This document shows positions 1 through 6,361 of a DNA stretch of 21,053 nucleotides, in pieces. The notes under the pieces are model-generated. The model saw nothing but the letters and a program-made list of their open reading frames with translations. It was not told where the DNA came from and searched no databases. The stretch's first letter is position 1, and each line of letters starts with the position of its first letter. Source of the DNA: Bacillota bacterium. GTDB lineage: Bacteria > Bacillota > Bacilli > Alicyclobacillales > SLC66. The position numbers and the translations under genes are program-made. The stretch lies in the NCBI GenBank assembly GCA_021799325.1, contig JAJZAS010000004.1, forward strand, positions 1 to 21,053, in the 5' to 3' direction.

Positions 1-1
1 C

Positions 2-862
2 GCGCTCGTAATCGGTTTTGGTGTGACAGACAACGCCAAAATGTTGGGCGGATTTGGTGCTGCACAAGTGTATGTGGCGGATGGAGATGCGTATGAGAAT
101 TACGTTCCTGATCATTATTTGGCGGCGTTAAAAGCTGCAGTGGAAGAATTTCATCCACAGGTAGTGCTACTTGCCCATTCTGCGGTTGGTCGTGACCTCG
201 CTCCGATGCTTGCGGCACACCAAAAAGCGGGTCAAGCATCCGATGTCGTGAATATTGAAGTGGAGGATGGAGACGTCATCTACACGAGGCCAATCTATGC
301 AGGTAAAGCGTTTACCAAAGTGAAAATCTCAAGTTCGCTTGCCATTGCTACAGTACGTCCAAACAACCTGGCCGCTCCCGAGAATACCGGCGCAGAAGCT
401 TCAGTTGTTCCCTTGAATGTGAATTTGGGCACAGCTCGCTCTACAATTCGCGAAGTGGTGAAAAAAGCGGCCACTGGCGTCGACTTGACGGAAGCGAAGA
501 TCATCGTATCCGGTGGTCGAGGTGTCAAGAGTGCGGAAGGCTTCAAGCCACTCGAAGAATTGGCTGGCGTACTTGGCGCAGCGGTCGGCGCATCTCGTGG
601 CGCTTGCGATGCAGGTTATGCTGATTATTCACTGCAAGTTGGCCAGACGGGGAAAGTGGTCACTCCCGATCTGTATATTGCCTGCGGCATTTCCGGCGCG
701 ATCCAGCACCTAGCCGGGATGTCCAACTCGAAAGTGATTGTAGCAATCAATAAGGATCCGGAAGCGCCTATTTTCAAAGTGGCGGATTACGGCATCGTGG
801 CTGACCTGTTTGATGTGGTGCCTGCACTCACTACAGCAGCGCAAAAGTTTTTGGCGGAATAA
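2..862 (+). CDS. etfA: Electron transfer flavoprotein alpha subunit, 5'-truncated by the window edge
   Basis: Alpha subunit of the FAD-containing EtfAB heterodimer, which passes electrons from acyl-CoA dehydrogenases to the membrane chain. The reading frame is open from base 2 (ALVIGFGVTDNAK...), and the GTG at 23 is internal because the family's N-terminal beta strand is already under way there. The family is usually about 320-330 residues; 286 codons are present, so roughly 35-40 N-terminal residues lie outside the window. The C-terminal FAD-binding half is intact: SGGRGV (about 509-526), GASRGACDAGY (about 587-619), QVGQTGKVVTPDLYIACGIS (about 635-694) and the closing AINKDPEAPIF. It ends in TAA, followed 22 bases later by a terminator. 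etfB would be expected immediately upstream; this is inference. Identification is secure. Confidence 0.96.
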   Translation, partial: ALVIGFGVTDNAKMLGGFGAAQVYVADGDAYENYVPDHYLAALKAAVEEFHPQVVLLAHSAVGRDLAPMLAAHQKAGQASDVVNIEVEDGDVIYTRPIYAGKAFTKVKISSSLAIATVRPNNLAAPENTGAEASVVPLNVNLGTARSTIREVVKKAATGVDLTEAKIIVSGGRGVKSAEGFKPLEELAGVLGAAVGASRGACDAGYADYSLQVGQTGKVVTPDLYIACGISGAIQHLAGMSNSKVIVAINKDPEAPIFKVADYGIVADLFDVVPALTTAAQKFLAE

Positions 863-884
863 TCGGTTGGTTGATCTAAGCTAG

Positions 885-932
885 AAAAAGGTTGCCCCTA
901 AGTCATGAAAATGATCAGGGGCAACCTTTTTT
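885..932. terminator. Bidirectional intrinsic terminator after etfA
   Basis: Perfect 15-bp inverted repeat: 885-899 (AAAAAGGTTGCCCCT) pairs with 917-931, with a 17-base loop. The T run at 927-932 serves the plus strand and the A run at 885-889 serves the minus-strand gene that ends at 935. Confidence 0.92.
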
Positions 933-934
933 GA

Positions 935-1453
935 TTAGGCAGATCGTTTGACGTTTTGATCTTCTTCTTGAGCGGTCATGAATTTCGATAATTGATTCAG
1001 GAAGATGGCAAACCACAGATTCAGCACCATCACCACATCTAACATCAACATATAAGCGAAGGATCCTGTAGGGACGGCAAGTATGTATAATTCAATGATG
1101 CTGTTGATCACTAGAACCATCACCAGATTGGCACGAAATCCCCAGCGGTTAAGCAATTGCGTAATTTGGATGACGAAGACAAAGCCGAGCGTCACTTCAG
1201 CCACTTGCAGAAAAATCACTTGTTTTGACATCATTAGGATAAAGGAAACGGCGAACAATGAGGGGTACACCCACCAATGCTTCCATTTTGCCAATCTGGC
1301 AATGATGAAATTGGAACCGATGAAAGGAATCCAAGCCACCCATGACCAGCGGATTTTTTCCAGTTTCGCAATCCGGCGCCAGGCTCTCGAAGAGATGATG
1401 TAATAAGCAACATACAGGGCAAAAACGATAAGCGAAAAGAAAAATGAAGACAT
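935..1453 (-). CDS. Polytopic membrane protein of unknown function
   Basis: A 172-residue integral membrane protein that I do not recognise. It has about five hydrophobic stretches: the N-terminal SFFFSLIVFALYVAYYI, a segment after the basic RRIAKLEK loop, and three more before a charged C-terminal tail (TAQEEDQNVKRSA). Tryptophans and basic residues cluster at the predicted membrane edges (WSWVAWIPF, KWKHWWVY). The frame also offers an ATG at 1465, but AAAGG abuts it with no spacer, while AAAGGATGG lies about 8 bases before the ATG at 1453, so 1453 is preferred (4 residues shorter). It is transcribed away from the small gene at 1643 and towards etfA, sharing the terminator at 885-932. No catalytic motif is visible; the function is unknown. 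Confidence 0.7.
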   Translation of the reverse strand: MSSFFFSLIVFALYVAYYIISSRAWRRIAKLEKIRWSWVAWIPFIGSNFIIARLAKWKHWWVYPSLFAVSFILMMSKQVIFLQVAEVTLGFVFVIQITQLLNRWGFRANLVMVLVINSIIELYILAVPTGSFAYMLMLDVVMVLNLWFAIFLNQLSKFMTAQEEDQNVKRSA

Positions 1454-1542
1454 TTTATAAGCCATCCTTTGCGTAGATCTATGCCGAATGGAAACAGCAA
1501 TATAATTTATCTATTTTAATAGACTATCATACGTACACTTCA

Positions 1543-1572
1543 TTGTGTGATGGAATCATACAAAATGATAAT
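1543..1572 (+). promoter_or_regulatory. Candidate sigma-A promoter for the coiled-coil gene
   Basis: TTGTGT (1543-1548), an 18-base spacer and GATAAT (1567-1572) lie 71 bases upstream of the ATG at 1643. It is a reasonable but not perfect match to TTGACA/TATAAT. Assignment is by pattern and position only. Confidence 0.45.
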
Positions 1573-1642
1573 GCGTCACGATCAGATCGGGTATAGAATG
1601 ATAGCATATCACCTGATTTATTTTGGCAATGGAGGATTGATA

Positions 1643-1927
1643 ATGCCAGAAAAAACTTGGGACTTAGTATATGATGCGGTCATAGATCTCCATAAATCGG
1701 TAATTTCACTTGGCAAAAGTGTTACCTCGATTGAGGGGAAAGTTGATGCGCTAAGTGTAAGGATGGACTCCCTTGAAGGGAAAGTGAACTTGGGTTTTGT
1801 ATCGTTGCGAAATGAAATGAACATATGATTCGATCGTATCGATGAACGCTCCGGAAAAATGGAGAGAGAGAATACCATGTTAAAGCTTAGAACGTTTGAT
1901 GTGGAAAATGCAATAGCGTGCCAATAG
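1643..1927 (+). pseudogene. Small coiled-coil protein gene interrupted by an in-frame TGA
   Basis: The start is set by GGAGG at 1631-1635, seven bases before ATG 1643. The first 61 codons encode a Trp-containing helical N terminus and then heptad-like repeats (SIEGKVDALSVRMDSLEGKV), a coiled coil. A TGA at 1826-1828 stops translation, but the same frame then stays open for another 32 codons (FDRIDERSGKMEREN...) to TAG 1925-1927. An intrinsic terminator (1912-1950) overlaps that second stop, which argues that the original gene ran to 1927. TGA could derive from CGA by one transition. Either this is a recent nonsense mutation, or the 61-residue protein is the functional product. Function unknown. 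Such small coiled-coil proteins are often poorly conserved. Confidence 0.6.
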
Positions 1928-1950
1928 ATGCACACGCTATTAATTTTTAT
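1912..1950 (+). terminator. Intrinsic terminator of the coiled-coil gene
   Basis: AATAGCGTG (1912-1920) pairs perfectly with CACGCTATT (1933-1941) around a 12-base loop, followed by AATTTTTAT. The stop codon of the extended frame (1925-1927) lies in the loop. It sits between convergent genes and could weakly serve the minus strand too. Confidence 0.75.
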
Positions 1951-2567
1951 ATCATGTGAATAGAATCCCCGCGATAAAAGAGTGCGAGGATATTCAAATA
2001 ACTCATTTTTGCCGTGCTGGCCCAGTATTCAGATCCCCACTGGGACATAAAATTAGACCCGATAAACGACCAATTGGCATTAAAGGGGATTCCCGAGCGA
2101 TAATTCAGCGGGAGAATTTCGCCATTAGCGGGCGTATACGCCATTCTCCATGTGTCTCTAACTGCAAGGTCCGTTTGGTAAGTGCCGCTTTGATACTTGA
2201 ATTCCTGGTAATTGGTGGTGTTATCCACATCATAGATCCAACCACTTGCTGTCACTGGGTGGAGGGAATGATACCAAGCGAACATTTTGACGGCGATGGC
2301 TCCTGCTCGGAGCGCTTCAGGATTCCATGATGGAATCCACTCATTGGCTAGTACATCAGAGCAGTATTCCTGAAATCCGACCGTCTGTACCCATAAAATA
2401 GGGCCCGATGGATTGTTATACGCACGAATGGCCACTCGGATCACTGAAGGATATGCGGTGTTATAGATCGTATTGATTTCTTGCGCAGGCGCTTTGGTGG
2501 ATTCCCCAAAAAACAGCGTGAATGCCACCACAAAAAAAGATACCAGCGACTTGATCAGTCCACTCAT
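1947..2567 (-). CDS. Secreted SpoIID/LytB-domain protein
   Basis: A 206-residue exported protein with a SpoIID-type domain. SpoIID is the lytic transglycosylase that trims denuded peptidoglycan during engulfment. An uncleaved or cleaved signal segment covers residues 1-29 (SLVSFFVVAFTLFFG, then APAQ). The domain core follows: residues 66-100 contain YCSDVLANEWIPSWNPEALR, where E76 aligns with the catalytic Glu region of SpoIID, and the tail has the family-type FMSQWGSEYWA (173-183) and YLNILALFYRG (190-200). It is shorter than true SpoIID (about 340 residues) and lacks the usual long N-terminal region, so it is a stand-alone SpoIID-like enzyme rather than spoIID itself. The start is ATG 2567 with GAGGTGAT upstream. 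It is 12 bases downstream of its partner gene (stop 2580), so they form one operon. Confidence 0.85.
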   Translation of the reverse strand: MSGLIKSLVSFFVVAFTLFFGESTKAPAQEINTIYNTAYPSVIRVAIRAYNNPSGPILWVQTVGFQEYCSDVLANEWIPSWNPEALRAGAIAVKMFAWYHSLHPVTASGWIYDVDNTTNYQEFKYQSGTYQTDLAVRDTWRMAYTPANGEILPLNYRSGIPFNANWSFIGSNFMSQWGSEYWASTAKMSYLNILALFYRGDSIHMI

Positions 2568-2579
2568 GATGGATCACCT

Positions 2580-3125
2580 CTACCGTTTTATACTGGGACT
2601 CCATGCCGCATTTCCGAAAGTTCCGCTTACTCCTGGCTGCTTTGCAAGTCCTGTTTCATTGGCATAGCGGTCAACCATTCGTCCGATGTCGTGGCGATGA
2701 AGATTGCCCAGCCATTTGACGGGTTCGTTCCTTTTACCGGGTTGAATCGGTACCAACGAGACCGGCTGGATGCTGTTGGGATAAACAGGTACCTCAAAAA
2801 CGACTTCCTCGTTAAAGCCTTGTGCAAACACTATTGCAGTGACCGTGCCCATCTCACGGATATTGGAAAACCTCGGATCTTGTGTGACCTGCAGTTTGGT
2901 ATCCCAGATTCCCTCAGAATTTGTCAAACCATTGGCCATGATGGTTCCGTTATCGCTGATGACCAACACCCGTGCTCCATTGATTTTTTTTAGGTCCGGG
3001 GATGAGACGCGAAATTCAACGTTGGCGTTGATCGTTGGCGTTTGATTTTCGGCATAGGCGGGCATGGCAGAAAAAATCCAGAAAACACCTGTCGTGATAA
3101 ATGCCGTTTTCCATGGAGATTGCAA
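2580..3125 (-). CDS. Secreted protein of unknown function, operon partner of the SpoIID-like protein
   Basis: The most likely start is TTG 3125: GGAGGGA (3131-3137) sits 5-7 bases before it, while the upstream ATG at 3179 has no comparable site. That start puts a clean signal peptide at the N terminus (basic PWK, hydrophobic TAFITTGVFWIFS, cleavage after AMPAYA). The mature part (about 155 residues) begins with a beta-rich stretch (NANVEFRVSSPDLKKINGAR ... GLTNSEGIWDTKLQVTQ) that resembles carboxypeptidase-regulatory-like or Ig-like folds. It ends with a conserved-looking basic/His tail (GNLHRHDIGRMVDRYANETG). I know no named family for it. Operon coupling with the SpoIID-type gene suggests a joint extracytoplasmic role, perhaps on peptidoglycan at sporulation; this is inference. 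Confidence 0.72.
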   Translation of the reverse strand: MQSPWKTAFITTGVFWIFSAMPAYAENQTPTINANVEFRVSSPDLKKINGARVLVISDNGTIMANGLTNSEGIWDTKLQVTQDPRFSNIREMGTVTAIVFAQGFNEEVVFEVPVYPNSIQPVSLVPIQPGKRNEPVKWLGNLHRHDIGRMVDRYANETGLAKQPGVSGTFGNAAWSPSIKR

Positions 3126-3191
3126 ATCAATCCCTCCATCACAAAAATTCTGGAAACTGCATTTTAGATTGTTACCCAACCAAAGGATTTT

Positions 3192-3199
3192 GATGTATG
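3192..3199 (-). promoter_or_regulatory. Possible sigma-E-type -10 element upstream of the secreted operon
   Basis: On the minus strand CATACATC lies about 67 bases before the TTG start and matches 7 of 8 positions of the mother-cell sigma-E -10 consensus CATACAnT. A convincing -35 was not found at the right distance, so this is only a weak hint that the SpoIID-like operon is sporulation-controlled. Confidence 0.2.
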
Positions 3200-3277
3200 A
3201 AGTCAGCGGGGAATTGCAAGTAGTAGTAAAATTATTTCAATTAAGAAAGGCGGTGTCAGTGTATCTCCAGGCAAACG

Positions 3278-4822
3278 GTGGATCTCACCATATTGCATTT
3301 GCATCAACTGGACTTTTACGGCGCGTGGCGTGTTTTTGAGGCAATTGATTCCATGGATCATTCACGACAGGCTAAAATCAGCCAATGGCTGCGCAGCCTT
3401 TATGAACTTTATCACTTTCAGATAGACCATGTGTTTGCCAGCCTCCAAGAAATTTTTGAGGAAGGGTGGATTTCCCGTGATCAATTTTTGCTAATTTTAG
3501 ATCACGTGGATCATCTGATGCATTACGATGGAATGACGAGCGAATTTCTCCTCGATATCCTGAAAGATGCTGTTCACCACATGGAACTGTACCTTGGTGC
3601 AGGTGATTATATGGCATTTCTAGCTAGGTTGTACCGATTTAGAGAGCTTTTGATCCTATTTTTATTAGTAGAAGCAGGAAAGAAGGATCGGGTCGACGTC
3701 TATCAACCTGGCCATGCACCAGATTACTTGAAAGTCATTGAAAACGCATACCTCAACCATGAACTAGCCAGCTATTATGGAGTTTATATGTTTTTACAAA
3801 GCAAACAACTCACTGATGTTATCCATCTACGCAATCATTCTTTTGTTGGGCATGGGCATTTGGGAGTAACGAGCACCAACGTATGGCAATCGTATGAAGG
3901 CAAGTGGCATCAATCCAACTCATTGTCCGTTCAGGCTTTTCTCAGTGACATGCAAATCCTGTTTCAGGATCTTGGGACGGAACTTGGGAACAATCCATTT
4001 TCCATTTTGACACAAGGCCTGGAAAAAGCGCTTGGTGATCTGAAAAAAGTTTTTCCGCTTTCATCAAGACAAGTTCAAAAAGAGACGGTTTTCGAGGAAG
4101 ACTTAAATGAGTACCAGTATTATGCACTGCTCAATTTGGTGACACACGGGAAACTTCCACCAAAGTTGCAACAACCGCTGGAATTTGCTATTTCCCTGAT
4201 GCTAGGGAGTCTAACAGTCGACAAGTGCCATGACATGAGAAATCTATTTGACCATTTTGCGCAGTTTCGCAATCAACCCACTCTCTTGGCATTATTTGTT
4301 CCACTAGCAAAAGGGAATCAGGTGAGTTTTATCAATTATTTGTTTGCTCAGCTTCATGTTTTTCTTAGGCGCCACGATTATGGAGAGTTGCTGATACGCG
4401 TTTATCGGTTAATGGAAGAATTGATGATTTATTTTTTAGGCTATGATGTGGACAAGGAGACCACCCGTCTTGTTATCAGGCATCGAGCCGAGCCGCGCAT
4501 TCGTGTCGAACGTCACACGTTTTCCGGACTCATCGAAGCGATGGAACAAGCGGCGATAAGTGAGCCGGAGAGTGCCTTTTTTTTCACAGTGAAAGAAAAG
4601 TGGTGGCTGGGGATCTCAGATTTATATCGGCACAGCATTGTCGGTCATGGAAGTGAAGCGATCACGAAGGAACACTTGGAGGCGATACTTAGCATCTCGG
4701 TGCCGGAATTGATCGAACGCCTCCGGAGAGTGATGCGGTCGCTGGGAGTACAGGTTTTTCCGAATTATTTTGATCTGATCAACGAATTCATCGCTTGGCG
4801 TTATCAAATGCTGGTAAAATAG
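3278..4822 (+). CDS. Tandem HEPN-like protein without a CARF domain (Csm6/Csx1-type motifs)
   Basis: A 514-residue soluble protein built from two related halves. In half 1, DYMAFLARLYRFRELLILFL (110-129) is followed about 60 residues later by LRNHSFVGHG (184-193). In half 2, DYGELLIRVYRLMEELMIYF (367-386) is followed by LYRHSIVGHG (449-458). The paired Y-R-x-x-E helix and R-x5/6-H motif (R185...H192 and R451...H457, each followed by Gly) are what one sees in the HEPN ribonuclease domains of CRISPR Csm6/Csx1/Cas02710 proteins. No Rossmann-like CARF sensor can be seen in either half. The start is uncertain: GTG 3278 has only a weak AGG upstream, and TTG 3293 is an alternative. A strong AAAGGCGG at 3247-3253 serves a different, quickly closed frame. 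It stands alone, divergent from the secreted operon, and is followed by a DinB remnant. It could be an RNase effector or toxin; the function is inferred from motifs only. Confidence 0.65.
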   Translation: MDLTILHLHQLDFYGAWRVFEAIDSMDHSRQAKISQWLRSLYELYHFQIDHVFASLQEIFEEGWISRDQFLLILDHVDHLMHYDGMTSEFLLDILKDAVHHMELYLGAGDYMAFLARLYRFRELLILFLLVEAGKKDRVDVYQPGHAPDYLKVIENAYLNHELASYYGVYMFLQSKQLTDVIHLRNHSFVGHGHLGVTSTNVWQSYEGKWHQSNSLSVQAFLSDMQILFQDLGTELGNNPFSILTQGLEKALGDLKKVFPLSSRQVQKETVFEEDLNEYQYYALLNLVTHGKLPPKLQQPLEFAISLMLGSLTVDKCHDMRNLFDHFAQFRNQPTLLALFVPLAKGNQVSFINYLFAQLHVFLRRHDYGELLIRVYRLMEELMIYFLGYDVDKETTRLVIRHRAEPRIRVERHTFSGLIEAMEQAAISEPESAFFFTVKEKWWLGISDLYRHSIVGHGSEAITKEHLEAILSISVPELIERLRRVMRSLGVQVFPNYFDLINEFIAWRYQMLVK

Positions 4823-4856
4823 TGATCGTAGTATAGGAAAAAAAGGGAGGATGCTC

Positions 4857-4997
4857 ATGCGATCAAAGCCATTATCTACTGAATATCCAGCATACCATGA
4901 GAGTTACATCCGCTTGATTCCAGAGGGAGATATCGTAAAAATGTTAAGGAGTCAACAGGCGGATCACCTGACAATGATTCGCGACAAGTATCTGTAA
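4857..4997 (+). pseudogene. N-terminal remnant of a DinB-family protein
   Basis: GGGAGG at 4845-4850 sits 6 bases before ATG 4857, and a 46-codon frame runs to TAA 4995-4997. The product (RSKPLSTEYPAYHESYIRLI, then PEGDIV and an Asp/His-containing helix start) matches the opening of DinB-superfamily four-helix-bundle proteins, which are normally about 150-170 residues. The metal-binding His triad and three of the four helices are missing. The next gene begins within a few bases, so the rest has probably been deleted rather than shifted out of frame. It is likely a degraded gene that is still preceded by an intact ribosome binding site, between the HEPN-like gene and the acetyltransferase. Confidence 0.6.
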
Positions 4998-5001
4998 AGG
5001 G

Positions 5002-5586
5002 ATGTTGGATTTGTCTAAAAGTCTTATTTTGTTAGATTTTCCGGAGGAGTTTGAATCGGAACGACTCATCATCCGTTCTCCACAATGGGGCGATGGTGCT
5101 GCAGTGAATACTGCCATTCGTGAAAGTCTAGAAGAACTGCGCCCATGGATGCCTTGGGCACAACAAATGCCAAGCATTGAAGAATCTGAGGAAAATGTAC
5201 GTTTGGCGCGTTTAAAATTTATGGAAAGAAAAGATTTAAGACTACACCTTTTCGCAAAAGATACAGGTGATTTCATTGGAGGGAGTGGCCTCCATCGCAT
5301 CGATTGGGAAGCCAGAAAATTTGAAATCGGCTATTGGATTCGTACCTCGCAAAGTGGAAAGGGACTCATGACGGAAGCGGTGAAGAGAATTACCCTCTTT
5401 GCAATTGAATCTTTACTTGCCAATCGCATTGAAATTCGCTGTGACTCGATGAATGCTCGCAGTGCTCGGTTGGCTGAACGACTTGGGTTCAATTTGGAAG
5501 GTATTTTACGCAATGAAAAACTCGACGAAAGCGGAACATTGCGAAGCTCTATGGTTTTTGCTAAGGTTCGCGGATACGAATTCTAA
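5002..5586 (+). CDS. GNAT family N-acetyltransferase, RimJ/RimL type
   Basis: A 194-residue acetyl-CoA-dependent acetyltransferase of the Acetyltransf_3 (RimJ/RimL) group. It has the usual opening ESERLIIRSPQWGDG (residues 18-32), then FIGGSGLHRIDWEARKFEIG (91-110) and the acetyl-CoA pyrophosphate loop Q117-S-G119-K-G121 followed by LMTEAV. The C-terminal NARSARLAERLGF (151-163) is the typical motif B end. Such enzymes acetylate protein N termini, aminoglycoside-like compounds or small amines; the substrate cannot be read from the sequence. AAAGG abuts the ATG at 5002, so the in-frame TTG at 5011 (spacing about 10) may be the true start. It lies 4 bases after the DinB remnant and may have been its operon partner. 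Confidence 0.88.
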   Translation: MLDLSKSLILLDFPEEFESERLIIRSPQWGDGAAVNTAIRESLEELRPWMPWAQQMPSIEESEENVRLARLKFMERKDLRLHLFAKDTGDFIGGSGLHRIDWEARKFEIGYWIRTSQSGKGLMTEAVKRITLFAIESLLANRIEIRCDSMNARSARLAERLGFNLEGILRNEKLDESGTLRSSMVFAKVRGYEF

Positions 5587-5640
5587 TGGTGATATTCAAA
5601 TGCGAATGCAAGAAACTAGCCCAAGTCATTAAGATATAGG

Positions 5641-5679
5641 AGGAGGGGTAGACCGCCATCCGAACAGTCTATCCCTCCT
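5641..5679. terminator. Hairpin between convergent genes, possible terminator without a U tract
   Basis: 5641-5653 (AGGAGGGGTAGAC) pairs with 5667-5679 over 13 bp, including one G-U pair, around a 13-base loop. Neither side is followed by a clear T run. It lies between the acetyltransferase (ends 5586) and the minus-strand Gly/Tyr-rich gene (ends 5710), where a shared terminator is expected. Confidence 0.45.
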
Positions 5680-5709
5680 ATGAAGTTGGTTGGGTGCTAG
5701 TCTCCATTC

Positions 5710-6084
5710 CTACCAGAGGAATGCAAGCCAGAAAATTGATGCGAACGCGAGCCACCACCACCACCAGCCGCCATACCACCATCCGTAACCAGGTCCGTAG
5801 CCGGGGCGACCATAGCCTGGTCCGTATCCATAACCAGGACCATAGCCACCACCGTAATAGCCGTATCCTGGGCCACCCCAAGCAGTTTGCGAAATGGCAA
5901 GGTCAACTTTTGCTTCATCAGATAAATTGGCGTTTGCCAGACCTGATGGCGCATAGCCTCTGGGTACTCTCATTAACACGCCCTGGGTTGAAACGCGGTC
6001 GACGATTCCGCGATGATATCCCCAAGGGGTTCTGAACTGTACCCAAGAACCTTGCATGGACATGCATTGTTGACGAACATTCAT
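5710..6084 (-). CDS. Small Gly/Tyr/Trp-rich protein of unknown function
   Basis: A 124-residue protein with three zones. Residues 10-45 form a small beta-rich module (QGSWVQFRTPWGYHRGIVDR ... GVLMRVPRGYAP) similar to SH3-like modules seen in small Bacilli proteins. Residues 69-102 form a low-complexity Gly-Tyr-Pro repeat (GYGPGYGYGPGYG). Residues 103-124 are an extremely aromatic, hydrophobic tail (WWYGG, five consecutive Trp, then LAFASIFWLAFLW), probably membrane- or surface-inserting. The start is ATG 6084 with AAGGAGG about 9 bases upstream, and that site overlaps the stop of the upstream mini-gene (TAG 6101-6103), so the two are translationally close. The composition recalls spore-coat or envelope proteins; the role is inferred. 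Confidence 0.72.
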   Translation of the reverse strand: MNVRQQCMSMQGSWVQFRTPWGYHRGIVDRVSTQGVLMRVPRGYAPSGLANANLSDEAKVDLAISQTAWGGPGYGYYGGGYGPGYGYGPGYGRPGYGPGYGWWYGGWWWWWLAFASIFWLAFLW

Positions 6085-6100
6085 GCTGTTGTGCCTCCTT

Positions 6101-6217
6101 CTAGTACACAGGCACTGTGGTGCATTGCGTGGTATAGGACGGGACTAACAAGAAGAAGAGAACAAAGATGATCAAGAAAACTACTGCCCAACGGGTATAT
6201 CCTCCAAAGGCGCCCAT
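6101..6217 (-). CDS. YjcZ-like single-span mini-protein
   Basis: A 38-residue protein with a Gly/aromatic opening (MGAFGGYTRW), one membrane span (AVVFLIIFVLFFLLV) and a short polar tail with one Cys. This is the layout of the YjcZ family of sporulation-associated tiny membrane proteins. The frame is open from an ATG at 6346, but the ATG at 6217 has GGGAGGGAG a few bases upstream and gives the family-like N terminus, so it is chosen. It is first in a two-gene unit with the Gly/Tyr-rich protein 16 bases downstream. It is divergent from the alpha-glucosidase promoter at 6311-6339. Family membership is by layout and size, not by strong sequence identity. Confidence 0.62.
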   Translation of the reverse strand: MGAFGGYTRWAVVFLIIFVLFFLLVPSYTTQCTTVPVY

Positions 6218-6310
6218 TTTTCTCCCTCCCTCACCTAATATCCATGAGTCTTTATTATCTAATGTCGAACACTCGTATGTGGTAAAGGCACATGCCTGCA
6301 TCCCATTAAC

Positions 6311-6339
6311 TTGTGTCATTGTCCCGTAGAATGCATAAT
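6311..6339 (+). promoter_or_regulatory. Promoter of the alpha-glucosidase pair
   Basis: TTGTGT (6311-6316), exactly 17 bases, then CATAAT (6334-6339). Transcription would start near 6346, giving a leader of about 16 bases before ATG 6362 with AGGAAGGTG as the binding site. Confidence 0.6.
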
Positions 6340-6345
6340 GGGACA
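6320..6345. promoter_or_regulatory. Candidate operator bracketing the -10 element
   Basis: TGTCCC (6320-6325) and GGGACA (6340-6345) form inverted half-sites 14 bases apart, with the palindrome ATGCAT (6331-6336) between them. The pair straddles the spacer and -10 region of the glucosidase promoter, the position expected for a repressor site. The regulator is unknown and no regulator gene is next to it. Confidence 0.4.
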
Positions 6346-6361
6346 TTAGGAAGGTGAAGAC

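Noticed and set aside
1083..1403. 106-codon plus-strand frame opposite the membrane protein
   Set aside because: Antisense shadow; the minus frame has the membrane-protein composition and a matching ribosome site.
1643..1927. Genome-wide UGA reassignment, to explain the two in-frame TGAs
   Set aside because: TGA ends malL, the second glucosidase and yitT at family-typical lengths, so it is a working stop codon here.
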